A stretch of DNA of 64,000 nt from Galerina marginata (lineage: Eukaryota > Basidiomycota > Agaricomycetes > Agaricales > Galerinaceae), in NCBI GenBank assembly GCA_023014335.1, contig JAECYW010000009.1, positions 2,108,001 through 2,172,000 of the forward strand. Reading direction: 5' to 3'. The stretch's first letter is position 1. Every line of letters begins with the position of its first letter. The notes below the pieces were generated by a model. It did not search any database. It worked only from the letters and a program-made list of their open reading frames with translations, and was not told the origin of the DNA. Below are positions 11,008-21,565 of this stretch, one piece after another. A program made the translations under genes and the position numbers.

Positions 11008-11846
11008 GGCGGTCTAACTATAGGTGTGGCCTCCACGAAAAGAATTAATTAATTAATTAATTGATCGCAGAGAGAGAGAAGGGGACGGAGAAATTAATAT
11101 ACTCCCTCCCACTTCGATGTAGTCTCTTGAAAAATTTACATTTTGAACCTCGTAGATAGCGAGTTGGAATAGAGCAAAAAGATAGAAAATTTCCGGCGCC
11201 TGCGGCGCAATATCCGGGTGCCAAAAGGCCCCGCGGAAAACTCATCTGCGTGCGCTTGTGCTAAACAGCCGCGCCGGTGAGATAAAATTTTAGCATAGAA
11301 TACTATTAACTTACCGTATCTCTTAGAATACACTTGTTTAAATATTTAATCACCCATGCAGTCCAGGATCAGTGGGTTCCAAGCCTCAAAATGGTAGGAA
11401 ATCGTGTTTTGCACCGATTTCTAGACAGAATTTCGCGCTATTCTCAACTTTGAATCGGCTAATATGCTTCTATATTTGTTAGTTCCAAACCACTCAAGTT
11501 TTGTGGAAGGAAGTGGCATATTCATCCTTGAATGGTCAATTTACTGACCAGATCCACCAGTGAAGCTATTTAAACAATTCATTTACTACATTACATTAAA
11601 TGTACATGGCTTAAAGGCTATTTAGACTTGTATTCAAACAGTCAAAGAACAAATTTGAATTTTTTCAGGTTGATCCAAGATATGTGGAAGGCTGCAGGGC
11701 CTCGTCGAGGTGCTCTCTCTGCCAAATTTCAGCTTCCTAAAGAAGTAAGTCGCGTTAGCTAATGCGGTAAGTCGTGTGAACAAATGTAGTAAGTCAATTC
11801 AAACTCAGTTACCTCTGAGGCAGGCCTCACCTATAGTTAGACCGCC
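11008..11846. mobile_element. MITE with 8-bp target duplication (hAT-like)
   Basis: The ends are inverted repeats of 25 bp: 11008-11032 begins GGCGGTCTAACTATAGGTG and 11822-11846 is its reverse complement with one mismatch. Immediately outside both ends is the same 8 bp, CTTTCATT (11000-11007 and 11847-11854), a perfect target-site duplication. The 839 bp interior has no transposase-like frame, so it is a non-autonomous element. An 8 bp duplication is characteristic of hAT elements, also of P and some Mutator-like elements. The TIR sequence alone does not decide between them. Confidence 0.85.
11043..11062. repeat. AATT tetranucleotide microsatellite
   Basis: Five perfect copies of aatt in a row, just inside the left end of the MITE, followed by a short ga-rich run. 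Confidence 0.9.
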
Positions 11847-12582
11847 CTTTCATTTAATATTTCATAAAGACGGCCCGGACTGAGGAACGCCGGTGAGTAA
11901 GCTTCAAACAAGACAGCGCTAGCAATGCCATGTACCCATGGCCATTGTTGGCTAAATAGGCTCATTGAGTCCATTGTTCGCCAAACTTAGATTCGGAGAA
12001 ACTCTAAAAATAGCCGCCCATCCGTTCTTTTGTCAAACTCAAACTGCGTACATCAACAAAAATAACATAGCGGTAGCCTGTCGTCTATTGATTAGCATAC
12101 ACTCTGGGGAAACTATGTTTAATAACTGCCCCTGCAATGGATGATGAGCCTTTTGCCATGTTGAGGAAGACTGTAGTGCCTTTCAAAATAGGACGAACGG
12201 ATTGTGTGCTAAACACCGCTAGCTAATGATACATGAGAATCAAAGGGAGATGGAAAGCGTTCAGAATTATTGCTACATTAGAAGGGTCCAATCCCGATTA
12301 TAAACCGAGGGCATTAGAAGCGCAGAACCGCGGGAATATGAGGACGAATAGCTACAAAATACAGGCACAGACAAATTATCAGAGAAGTTACGAAGGCGGC
12401 GAAGTGACAAGAAAAATGGGTGGTGGAACACTCAACGAAGACAACTTAAAAAAATAGCCTATGGCAAGATAAGCACTAGGTACAAGCCTTGCAATCCGCC
12501 TCGCGAGAAGAATGTCAGAAGTGTCCACGCTGCTAAAGACAAAGGTGATAGGTTTTTCCGGCCCCAGAAAGGCACGCTTTCT

Positions 12583-13721
12583 TCAGAAGAAACGTCGAAC
12601 ATCGTCGGTTTGATATGGACGACTTCCGTGGTAATAAACTTCATCACCACTAGAAGTGTAGTTGGGGGACCTATAAATGGCCTGGAAGAGAGGAGCTGGA
12701 ACGAAAGGAGGCCCAGAATATAATATATCAGGCTGCTCGTCGAGATTTTGAGGAACGGAAAAATAAACGGAGTGGTCGACAGGGAAAGTATTGTCTTCAA
12801 ACTGATTATCCGCTATCAGGTCCGACTCCGATGTATGAGGGCACGATGTCAGCTCCGTGCCGTGGGAAGCTACTTCCGTAGGGTAACTAGAACCAGTAAA
12901 AGGAACGGCATGAGAATTGGGATAATTAGGTAAACCAAAAACAGGTGGCTGCTGGGGGTATCCTGGGTTCAATCCTATCTTGACATTGTCCCCCATCATC
13001 GTCGTGCTGGACCCATACCCTGGATAAAATGGTTCAGCCTGGTAAGCGTCGAAGGCAAATTCTCGAGCGCTCTGTGCATGGTGAGTGATCTGTGCTTCGC
13101 GTATTGGTAGCTGGCGAGTATAAGGCGCTGCTCCCTCAGCGCCCGGGGTGTACGATGAAAACCCCTGGAAGTCATTGGATGGATATGGTGAACGGGATGG
13201 ATACGAGCAATGGGATGGATATGAATATGGCCCCGGAGACGGGAATTCCTGCATGCTCCCTAAACCATGCGACGCACTGGCCCGCGAAAAGGCCATACGT
13301 GATGACTTCCGACCCGCAGTGGTACTCGACGAATGTCTCCCAGGGTGCCGAGTCACATTCGAATGGGAAGAAGGGTTGCTTTCGCTGGTCGATTGCAGAA
13401 CTCGGATTTGACGGTCCAGTCGTTGCATTTCACGATAATCTATGTCGTCTACTGCCTGGATCAAGTGAGTCCGAGAATCTTCACCCGATACGCCGAAACA
13501 GCCCATTGAGGAAGGAGGGTTTCCTGACCCTGCTACCACAATCCTGTTCGTAAAACTGTTCTTGGTGCTCTGGGATACAAATATGTTGTAAGTGCCGGTT
13601 ACGGGTGAATAAATAGTTAGGATGTACTCACATCCGGAGGGAGTTCATCCAAGGATTTATGTAACGCACGACGCACCATCTTTTTAGCCTTTGATGTTTT
13701 GAGACCGAATTCTTTTGGCAT
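12583..13721 (-). CDS. Hypothetical protein, Ser/Tyr/Pro-rich
   Basis: Two exons (13721-13632 and 13569-12583) joined by a 62 nt intron with a GTGAGT donor give 358 residues. I do not recognise the family. The first 30 residues are strongly basic (MPKEFGLKTSKAKKMVRRAL). Then come a short stretch containing VVAGSGNPPSSMGCFGVSGE and a charged helix, IDYREMQRLDRQIRVLQ. The rest is low complexity, rich in Ser, Tyr, Pro and Gly, with repeated YPS and SPY tetrads around residues 135-165 and no membrane segment or signal peptide. Such composition suggests a disordered regulatory or nuclear protein, which is inference. The long open frame and good splice site support a real gene. Confidence 0.65.
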
Positions 13722-13806
13722 AGACGATGAAAGGATGAGCAGGGAGACGTGCGTGTATGCGCGACGAGAGATTTAGCAATGGAACACAGGATCGATGTGC
13801 CGATTC

Positions 13807-13814
13807 TTATATAT
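13807..13814 (-). promoter_or_regulatory. TATA box upstream of the hypothetical gene
   Basis: The minus strand reads tatataag about 88 bp before the ATG at 13721, a distance usual for fungal promoters. No other element was recognised. Confidence 0.45.
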
Positions 13815-14037
13815 GCCATACGCGAGTCAATGGGGTCCCGTCGCATCGTGGCCTTTGGTAATGGCGACGTCGCATCATAGCCATCCTCCGACTGCCCTCA
13901 GGCTTTGCCCACAGCGGAGATCCAGGTCGTTAACCCAAGTGAGATTGCGGAGAATTTGCATAGCCATGAGAGCGTCAACTTTGTCTTTCGGATCCCACGA
14001 ATATCGCTGGTCCTGAAAGCACTTTGCGCAAAAATAT

Positions 14038-14812
14038 GGATCTGTGGCGTCTAACCGTTTCTCAGGGTCAGCTAAATTTGGATGACGTCAGGTATCTGTG
14101 GCGTCCTTACTGATGGCTGAGAGTTGAAATAATAGGAGAGCCTTTGCTTTTTGACTCAATTAAGGAGCTCATTTTCGTGGTTAATTTGCGCCTCGCAGAC
14201 TAATTGTTCAGGAGTCTCTTGGAAAAATCAATATGGTTATTCATTCATACCAGTCACGAAGTTATGTTCATCCACAAAATTTCTCACAGAAAACCAGAGT
14301 TAGAAACCCAAGTTCTCGAGCATAGCCTGCGCCAGCTTATAAACACGTTTTTTTAGCCCACAACTACACAAATAGCAAGGTACACGAGGGTATAAACAGA
14401 TGGAAAACCACCCGTACAGCTTGCCTTTCCCATCAGAATTACTTCAGTCGTTCGTATGGCGCCCGTATCCCGAGGAAAAAGGGCTACAAGCCATACCTAA
14501 TTCGGAGAATTTCTTTTTTTAAAGGGAGAATGGCAATATTTACCGGCTACCGTTTGATCGCCGACCTCTTGTCCAAGCTGGTTGAAGGATATGCACTATC
14601 TTGGTGTATCGGTGATAGTATTTCATTACAGAAGGCCAAAAAAATGAAGGACGAGATTTACTTACTTAGCGTCGACATTTGTCTGAGTAAGATATACCTA
14701 GGCTTGGTGCTTCAAAGGTTTTATTTATTTTCTAGGTAGGACGCCACAGATCCGCGTCGCGCGAGAGCGGCTGTGCTGCTGTTTCCAATTTTGGACAGGG
14801 CGCCACACATCC
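14038..14812. repeat. Inverted repeat cluster around a GTGGCGTC motif
   Basis: Two direct copies on the left (ggatctgtggcgtc at 14038-14051 and atctgtggcgtcctta at 14094-14109) face two inverted copies on the right (aggacgccacagat at 14738-14751 and a diverged gggcgccacacatcc at 14798-14812). The arrangement resembles terminal plus sub-terminal repeats of a small decayed transposon. No clear target duplication was found, so the borders are uncertain. A related ggtggcgtcc occurs near 10908. Confidence 0.45.
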
Positions 14813-16506
14813 AGATAACGTGACCGCGACAACGAAGAAAAATGAAGGACTTCGTGGATTAATTCGATGGAAATCTGAAAGGCAGTGCGTGTCTTTCAAC
14901 GAAAATGTGTGCATAGGAAGCCGAAAGAAAGTAAGAAGCATAGCAGACGAATAATAAGCGCAGTGCGTCATATCGCTTAGTTAGGTTGCTTTAAGCTGTC
15001 TGGATCTAAACGCAACAGCTTTGTGGCTTGCTGAAGCAAAATCGCAAGGAGTACACGAGGAGAACGCGTGCTACCCCTGCCGGGTCAATATTCACTGCGT
15101 TTTTTTGACAATGTTAGTGTGAACTATTGAAAGCTGTAAAGTTCATCCGAGAATGTTGTCCTTGGTACAGTTCGCGTCTTTCGAATGATGTCCGGGGCCC
15201 ACATCGGACAGTGAGTCAATTATTCAACAGAGAAAAAGAGATGGTATGAGCGAATGTGAGTCAGTTTTACTCTGCGTTCAATGGTGTACAGAAATCGGCA
15301 GGTCCAACTGACCGATTATTCTAGCCTTGTTCAAGTTTACTAGTACCTGCGACAATTCGTGACTGGTAGACGCCGTTTGTTTCACCTGTTCTAATTCAAG
15401 CTCAAGTTAGGAAGTAATTACTTGCCGATTGCTGTAGTCGCACCGTCGTCCGGTAGAGGACCGTGTTCTTATCTGCGTCTTCAAATCAATCGCATTTGAT
15501 CATCACGTTACACCTGATTCCCGGCCACCAGTCCGATATCTCTAAAATAGAAATATCCAACAAGAGCCAAATTTTGAAGTTATTTAAAGGATACAGTCGC
15601 ATTGATGAAAAACTAAAACACGCTTCACCGGAGCAAAAGAAGAAACAAGGAAATGTCCTCTTGGGTGATCGCATTCGCCTCCTCCCCCTCCGCCGGTCCC
15701 AGGAAAGCAACACGAGCTGTTACGAGCGAGGTATAGGCAACGCAAATAATTCCGGCTTGCTAATGGTAAGCCGTTGCAATCTGAGAGGGAGTGGGTGTCA
15801 AGTAGGACTGTATTGTCATTTTACACACAGCTATCCACCGGACCTTCGGTGCACCGCCTTGTTCATTTCTAACGAACCTCAATGCTGGGGTCAAGGGTGA
15901 CTACCTGCAGAAGGAGAAAAAAATGAATTAGAGTCCTACAATTGGTATTCGGTTCTGTGAAGACGGGTCGACAATGTAGGGGCAACAATTCAGCAAAGGT
16001 ATGGCCTCACGGGCAGCAGAGTCTTGGCAGCAGGTTCGTATTTCCCCTGTAACGGGACACACACTATTGGTTGTAGAAATAAAATTTGGCTTGGATACCG
16101 TGTCCTTTAAATTGTGTCTAGTCCCTCCTCAAGTTGGAAGTGTTCTTGCGTTCTTGAGTTGTTCCGAGGTCGATTGAGAAGTGGGCTGCCGAACAGCCGA
16201 ATCAAGTAATCGATTACCCGTTTTAGAGCAGTGCAACGTAAGTGTGACCTTTACATTTTCTTGTCACGACTCACAGCGTCTTTCTCATTCCACCTTTACA
16301 GAACGCCTACTTTCATGATGCTCTGACCCAACTAACTGGAGCTTGATTTCTCGAAATGTTGCGGTTCTCCCACCCAGCTATTTTCAACTCTCAACCTTGA
16401 CGTCAACAATTATCCACTCGGAGTCGGGTGGAGTTGCACCAAACTCCAGTCGCTAGTATACATAAGCCAGTGGCTTTCGCTTAATCTTAAGCCTCCTACG
16501 GCTACG

Positions 16507-18188
16507 ATGTACGACAAAAACCCGCCATATCCACATTACGACCACCTTCCTTATGCAAAGGAACCCTGGAAATCGATATACGTCTACTTCAGGCTTTTTA
16601 CTACCCTCGCTCTTGTTCCAGTATGGGTCGTTTACTATTCAATCCTTCCGAGACGCTATCGCCCTCGTGCTTCGTGGAACCTCAGGCAAATTGTGAACGT
16701 CAACTTTACTCGAAGAATATACAAAGTTACCGAGGTTGCAGGTGTGACTTGGGGCACGCGGGATCCAACTATCGGACCCGGCAACGAGGCATTAGGGGAA
16801 ACACGATTCGAATCGGTAAAACCTCTTCCAGAGAAGTTGAGAACTGGCATAGTCAAGGACAGCGTACCGTTCGTCGAAGTGGGCTGCTATATTTGGCCGA
16901 AACAACCACGTCCTGTTCTCTATGATGCTGGGAAGAATACAGGGGACCTGGAGTCACGGCAATTGGCATCGACTTTGGATATGGAGGCTGGGAATGAGAA
17001 GGTGCCGCTGATAGGCGTTTTCATGCATGGGGGCGGTTATTGTCATATGTCTGCGCATGAATCAAGTAGAACATCGAGGATACCTAGGAACTTGGTCCAG
17101 GTACAGACCGTTGGCTACCAATATCTGACGTTTATTTAACTAACACCTTCCCAACAGAAAAATATATTACAGGAAGTTTATTCTGTGGAGTATCGGCTAT
17201 TGCAACATGCTCCTTTCCCTGCTGTCGTCATGGACGCCGCAGCTGTGTACGCTGAGGTTGTAGAAAAATACGCCATAAAGAAATCGAAATTTAAAATCAT
17301 TCTTATTGGCGATAGCTCTGGAGGAAATCTCGTCCTTTCGCTCGCTCGCTGGATCAGAGACGAAGGTCAACTCCCTCTCCCTGATGGACTGCTTCTCCTC
17401 TCCGTGAGCATACTTTATCGCTGTGTCTACCTCTTAAAAATTTATCATGATCGCAGCCTTCCTGTGATACATCGCACTCTCTTCCGGAAACACTCTCGTC
17501 TTATATCCCCCGTCCCAATCAACACACGGACTACCTAGTAGACACTCCAGAGCCCCGTGCTCTACTACAGCGCACGTTCCTAGGGTTCAAACAAAAGTCA
17601 GGAACGCCAGACATAGAGGAAGAAAGGCGACTAATGGAGATCGTGCATTCGGAATATGTTTCACCGTGCTCGCCGATTGTACTCAAGAGGTGGGGCCACG
17701 AACTAAAGCAAGATCCCGAAGGCGAACACGAAGCCCACTTTATGCGAAATGTTTTCAAACGCCTCCCCACGGACCTGCGCAACACACGTGCACCCGAAAA
17801 CCTTGGCCTTGTGGCTGCTCAATTCCCTGCGGACGACGCGTACCTCAAACCTCGTCGATTCCAGAAGTTGTTCAGCGAATTTCCACGTACCCTGGTGGTA
17901 TGTGGCGATGCAGAGCGTTTAGTGAGAGAAGTGGGGAGTTTAATATCTGCCATGAACGCCGACGGGGTAGATTTACAGGTTCATTGGGCCAAGGATGCAT
18001 GCCACGATCCGCTGATTCTCAGCGAATTTTGGTGGGACAGGAAAGTCTTGGATGAGATATGGCGCTCCATTGAAGACTGGGTCAAGGGCTTTAATGGCGA
18101 TGCTGACTCTTTCTCTGACGAGGATCCGGCTGCAAATCCCGCCCCAATCATAGATATTGACGATGACCAAGGCCATTTCCTTGAATGA
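16507..18188 (+). CDS. Alpha/beta hydrolase, hormone-sensitive lipase type
   Basis: Exons 16507-17100, 17158-17403 and 17457-18188 give 523 residues. A single hydrophobic segment near residues 30-47 (LFTTLALVPVWVVYYSIL) could anchor the protein in the ER or a lipid-droplet membrane. HGGGY at 174-178 is the oxyanion-hole motif of the HSL group. GDSSGG at 249-254 is the nucleophile elbow with Ser252. VVCGDAERL and DACHDPL supply the likely catalytic Asp and His. The family includes steryl acetyl hydrolases and carboxylesterases, which remove acyl groups from sterols or small esters. The insertion around residues 320-400 is family-typical cap sequence. The C-terminus is acidic (DSFSDEDPAANP). 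No neighbour suggests a specific pathway. Confidence 0.9.
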
Positions 18189-18461
18189 GCCTTGGACGAT
18201 CTTTATTTGAGTAATACGCCTTATGCCCTAATTCTTAAGTCATTCGCAGCCCATTTCACTAAAATTGTATACCTAACCTGTCCTGTCTTATTACCACTGT
18301 AAATTGGCTGTCGTCCATTATTTTAAAGTTGGATATTCAAACGCTTTAAACACTCGATATCATGACGGTACACTGAGTAACAAAAACAGCACGCCTTGCG
18401 CGTATATTTTGAAATTTTACTGGCAGCTTGCTCGGTCAATATTTAACCAAAATGGCGACAA

Positions 18462-19109
18462 TCAAATGGCCCCATGCTCCTTCAACACTTTTGTCGCGTG
18501 TTCCTTTGCTGCGTCCGAGGCATGCACATCTGTGTGGGATGGAATTTGTCAGCTGGGGCGTCAAGAAAGGAACCTCGACTCACTCTTCAATGTTGCCTTG
18601 TAGCCCCCAAGCTTGCGGTGCTCCTCCTCTGCGGCTTCTGCCTGAGTATGACTGACCTTGGAGTGGGATTCTCCCGAGTCATGGTGATGAGATCTTTTGG
18701 GCTTGTCTAGGCGGTAGTTCAAGCCGGCTCGTTTGATTGGCAGAAGTATAATATGCATACCAGAGACTTTACCAGACTCGTCGATTTCGTAGCCGAGCTC
18801 GACAAGGCGGCTGCTGGCGTGCTTTTTGGCCTCGCTGGAGGTCGCAGGGTTATGCAACGAGGCTTTCAAGCCTGCCGCTACGCGCTCCGGGTCCTTTTCG
18901 CCCATCTCGTGAAGGCGATGGCGAGCGGAATCCTTTGCCTCGGAGGAAGTCGCCGGGTTGTGCAAAGTGGCTTTCAGACCTGCAGCTACTCGCTCTGGGT
19001 TCTTGTGAGCTGGTGTGTCTGACGAGTAGGTACGGAAGCAATGGTACCCAGCCCGGGGCATCAGCAACCTCCTCGGTAAAATCGTGGATGACAGACGGAT
19101 ACCTGACAT
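18462..19109 (-). CDS. Con-6 family protein with basic N-terminal presequence
   Basis: The ATG at 19109 opens an N-terminus rich in Arg and Ser and poor in acidic residues (MSGIRLSSTILPRRLLMPRA), which looks like a mitochondrial targeting peptide. Two Con-6 repeats follow, NPERVAAGLKATLHN...SSEAKDSARHRLHEMG and DPERVAAGLKASLHN...SSEAKKHASSRLVELG. After an in-frame 63 nt intron (GTATGC donor) and a His/Ser-rich linker comes a third repeat, GGYKATLK, completed across a further intron by SDAAKEHATKVLKEHG and a stop at 18462. A mitochondrial location would be unusual for this family and is inference from composition. A TTTAAA motif about 75 bp upstream may be the TATA element. Confidence 0.8.
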
Positions 19110-19423
19110 AATGCTTGTGGTTATTTCGTGAAGAGAGCTTGATAATTGGGGGGTTTGTTAATTCAGACACAGGACTCTCTTGCCTTTAAATGCGTCGCTA
19201 CATTTGCGCCTCAGACGTCAGACGTCTCAATTACGCATGACGTTATTTTTCGATCTGGTTCACCGCTCTAATTTCGGTCATGGACTCATGGATCGTTGAA
19301 ACTCAGGCTGCTGATGGTGCCTCGGTTTCGAGGCGCCTGCCCTTGGTAGGGATATTGTTCAATAACGATGACTTCATAACGAAATACAAATACAAGTTAC
19401 TACATTGAACGACTTTTCTGAAG
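19110..19423. other. Intergenic region
   Basis: Promoter region of the Con-6 gene at 18462-19109 (minus strand) and 3' flank of the next gene. It includes a short palindromic gacgtcagacgtc near 19212-19224, a possible CRE-like double site. No coding signal. Confidence 0.4.
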
Positions 19424-19930
19424 TTAAAATTCTTCGTCAACGATTTTTTGCGACTCTGCGTTTACTCTTTGCACGCAGCCATCGTGAATATGGAAGTGAG
19501 ATAAAGACCTGTCGGGCTCACCATGACCACGACCTTCCTTCGAGGCTCTCGGGCGTTCTCCGGCCATAGAGTCTGCTTGGGCGCTGGCGGATAGGTCTTC
19601 GTCTTCTATGCCCCACTCTCCGTACCGAATGCAAGGACAAACGCCCCATCCATGGTCGTGGTGTGCTGATATGGGAGCAGTATTTTGTGTTTGCTTCCAC
19701 TCTAGATATTAAATGCAACGTACTTTTTTCGAGAACTTCGAGCCTAGATTTGGCTTGCCCTCTTGCCTCCTGGGATAAATTATTGTCATGTACCTTCGCT
19801 TGGAGGTCCATGATTTCTATTTTCATCTGCTCCCTGGCGCTGGGCTTGTCGTCTGTACCCTCAATTTCAGTTCATAATATTCTGCAAGTTGAAAGGAAAG
19901 GTGCCTACGTGTTGTCGTAATGGACGACAT
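19424..19930 (-). CDS. Small Con-6-like protein with His/Cys-rich tail
   Basis: Three exons starting at the ATG 19930 (MSSITTT) read on into a helical segment (SAREQMKIEIMDLQAKVHDN, then LSQEARGQAKSRLEVLEK). Its spacing of Ser-x-Glu-Ala and a trailing amphipathic helix resembles one Con-6 repeat. A final exon carries HHDHGWGVCPCIRYGEWGIE and ends HFHIHDGCVQRVNAESQKIV with a stop at 19424. The His and Cys clusters could bind metal, which is speculation. The model depends on a 56 nt first intron with a GTAGGC donor and on an acceptor chosen by frame. It sits in the same strand and cluster as the clear Con-6 genes on either side. Confidence 0.55.
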
Positions 19931-20201
19931 TGGCTGTGTAGAATTTGTGCGTTCACTGAGGTGAAAGAATTCTGGGGGAGGCTTGGCAATATGGGTGAGG
20001 TCTCGTCAATTAATACCTCAGACCTTCGTGCTATATTTGGATGTCACCAATCCCCATCTGACCTCTTCGCCTGAAGGTATGACGAATACACCGCCGATAG
20101 CTATAGTGGTTGAGCAGGCTAAAGGAAGACGGAGAAGTAAATACGATTTAGATTCGACGCGGCAGAAAAAACTACTATTGCCGACGCAGGCCGTGTTCAA
20201 T

Positions 20202-20804
20202 TTAAAAGTGAATATTGTCCATCTGGTCCTTTCCCGCCTCGTTCTCGATTTTTTCCTTGGCCACCCCCCTTGCTTTGTGATCTACGTTGGTTATCAGCCA
20301 GCCGTTAATAGGGAAGAGAAAGTAAAAAAACTAACTGAATTTGACGCTTGCGACATCATCGTTTCTGGCTTTAGAGCCCTTTTCTTTCTTCCCGTCATTC
20401 CCCATCTCGTATTTCTCGAAGGTAATATCGTCGTTGAAGATGTTGCTTGAGCCACTTCCTTCCGTTTCCAAAGACGGAATTCGGTGGCGGCGATTATGAG
20501 GCGGTTTCTCTATAAGAAGTATGATAGGAAAAATATCAGCGCGCGTAAGCATATAAGAAGGGAACGCGCACCCTTTGATTTGAGAATAACGTCGAGCTTC
20601 GCTTCCGCTATCTCTTTCTCTATTTTAGAGGACCCTCGGCTTTGCATAGCATTCCTAAGGTACTCTATTTCATGCTGCTCGTTGGGCGTGAAGTCTTTGA
20701 TGTTGAACTGGTTTTGGGAGCTTTCTCCTTCAATCGATGGTAGTGTTGGATGAGTTGGTGCATCAAATGATTAAAAAATTTCAATGCTCACCATTGTCGG
20801 ACAT
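20202..20804 (-). CDS. Small protein with Con-6-like first exon
   Basis: The first exon encodes MSDN and is split after it, exactly as in the Con-6 gene at 9391-10072. The second exon gives a helical, charged segment (NEQHEIEYLRNAMQSRGSSK, then KEIAEAKLDVILKSK), which fits one diverged Con-6 repeat. The following exons are hydrophilic, and the last reads GVAKEKIENEAGKDQMDNI before a stop at 20202. Acceptor choice for the last intron is by frame (cacaaag). The family link is inferred from exon layout and position beside two other Con-6 genes, not from strong sequence match. Confidence 0.5.
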
Positions 20805-21565
20805 AATGGAAGAAGTAACTAGGTGGTTGGCCTCCTAGCGAGTTGAACGCTTTGGTTTGGGGATGATGGTTGGAAGACGAATCTTGCTTCCAGTTATGAA
20901 CGTTTGAACCCGGATGTCTCGCATGTAATCGTTGTCACTAATGACAAATCTTGAACTTCGTCTGGATTCGCAGCCACCCACAAACTCCAATGAACTTGAA
21001 TGGGCGAACCATTGTCTTTGCTAATTGGCTAATATTTTTATTGTGAGTTATGAAGCTTGGCCACTGTGGCCCAAAATGAACCTAAAAATAGAATCAAGGA
21101 AGTGCAGCATCATACTAGAATGACGTCATCATTTTTGGTACGGGCAAGGTGGGCCGCAGATAGAGACGAAAAAGACTGGCAAAGCAAGAGACGTGAGCTG
21201 TAGAGAAGTGTTTGTTCGATACTATATTGTAGTTGCGGGAGGATGAAGTGCAAGTGGGAAACTGGGGACGAGGACGAGTAAGAGAACTTGAAGGCAATGG
21301 GCTTTTCAGTTACTTGCGATGGACTGAGAAGCGGGGTAGGCCAATTGAAATCGAAATGGACAAAAAAAATATCCTTGAGGCGTTCAAAAAGTAGATTTGA
21401 TTTCGAGAGAAAATCAATGCCACGGATTTGCATTCCGTCCTGGATCGGTACTACAGGTTGCATTAAATATATTGAGCCAACGCAGGTTCATGAATAAAGA
21501 AGGTCGCGTCACCAGAACGTAGGGAGAGCCTGGAGCGGGCCTTGTGTCTTATCGTTACATGAGCC
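20805..21565. other. Intergenic region
   Basis: Upstream of the Con-6-like gene and downstream of the kinase-like gene. A 117-codon minus-strand frame (21463-21110) starts with ATG but shows only low-complexity Ser/Leu sequence and no family signature. I regard it as chance. Confidence 0.4.

Larger units (their letters stand above)
10073..12582. other. Long non-coding stretch carrying a MITE
   Basis: About 2.5 kb without a supportable gene. It holds the Con-6 promoter, the transposon-like element at 11008-11846, and on the right the 3' flank of the hypothetical gene ending at 12583. Outside the element the sequence is A/T-rich with many stops in all frames, and the few frames of 60-75 codons show no family signature. 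Confidence 0.6.
13722..16506. other. Long non-coding stretch
   Basis: About 2.8 kb between divergently oriented genes. It contains the TATA box at 13807 and the inverted repeat cluster at 14038-14812. The longest open frame, 15463-15900 plus, has no family resemblance and no clear splice context. A tatacataag motif near 16457 lies 50 bp before the next gene's ATG. Confidence 0.55.

Noticed and set aside
15463..15900. Plus-strand frame of 145 codons
   Set aside because: No family signature, no matching neighbouring exons, composition like surrounding non-coding DNA.
20018..20200. Minus-strand 60-codon frame between the two Con-6-like genes
   Set aside because: I considered it as a linking exon making one long gene. 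The preceding exon has a clear stop at 20202 and the next gene has its own ATG at 19930.
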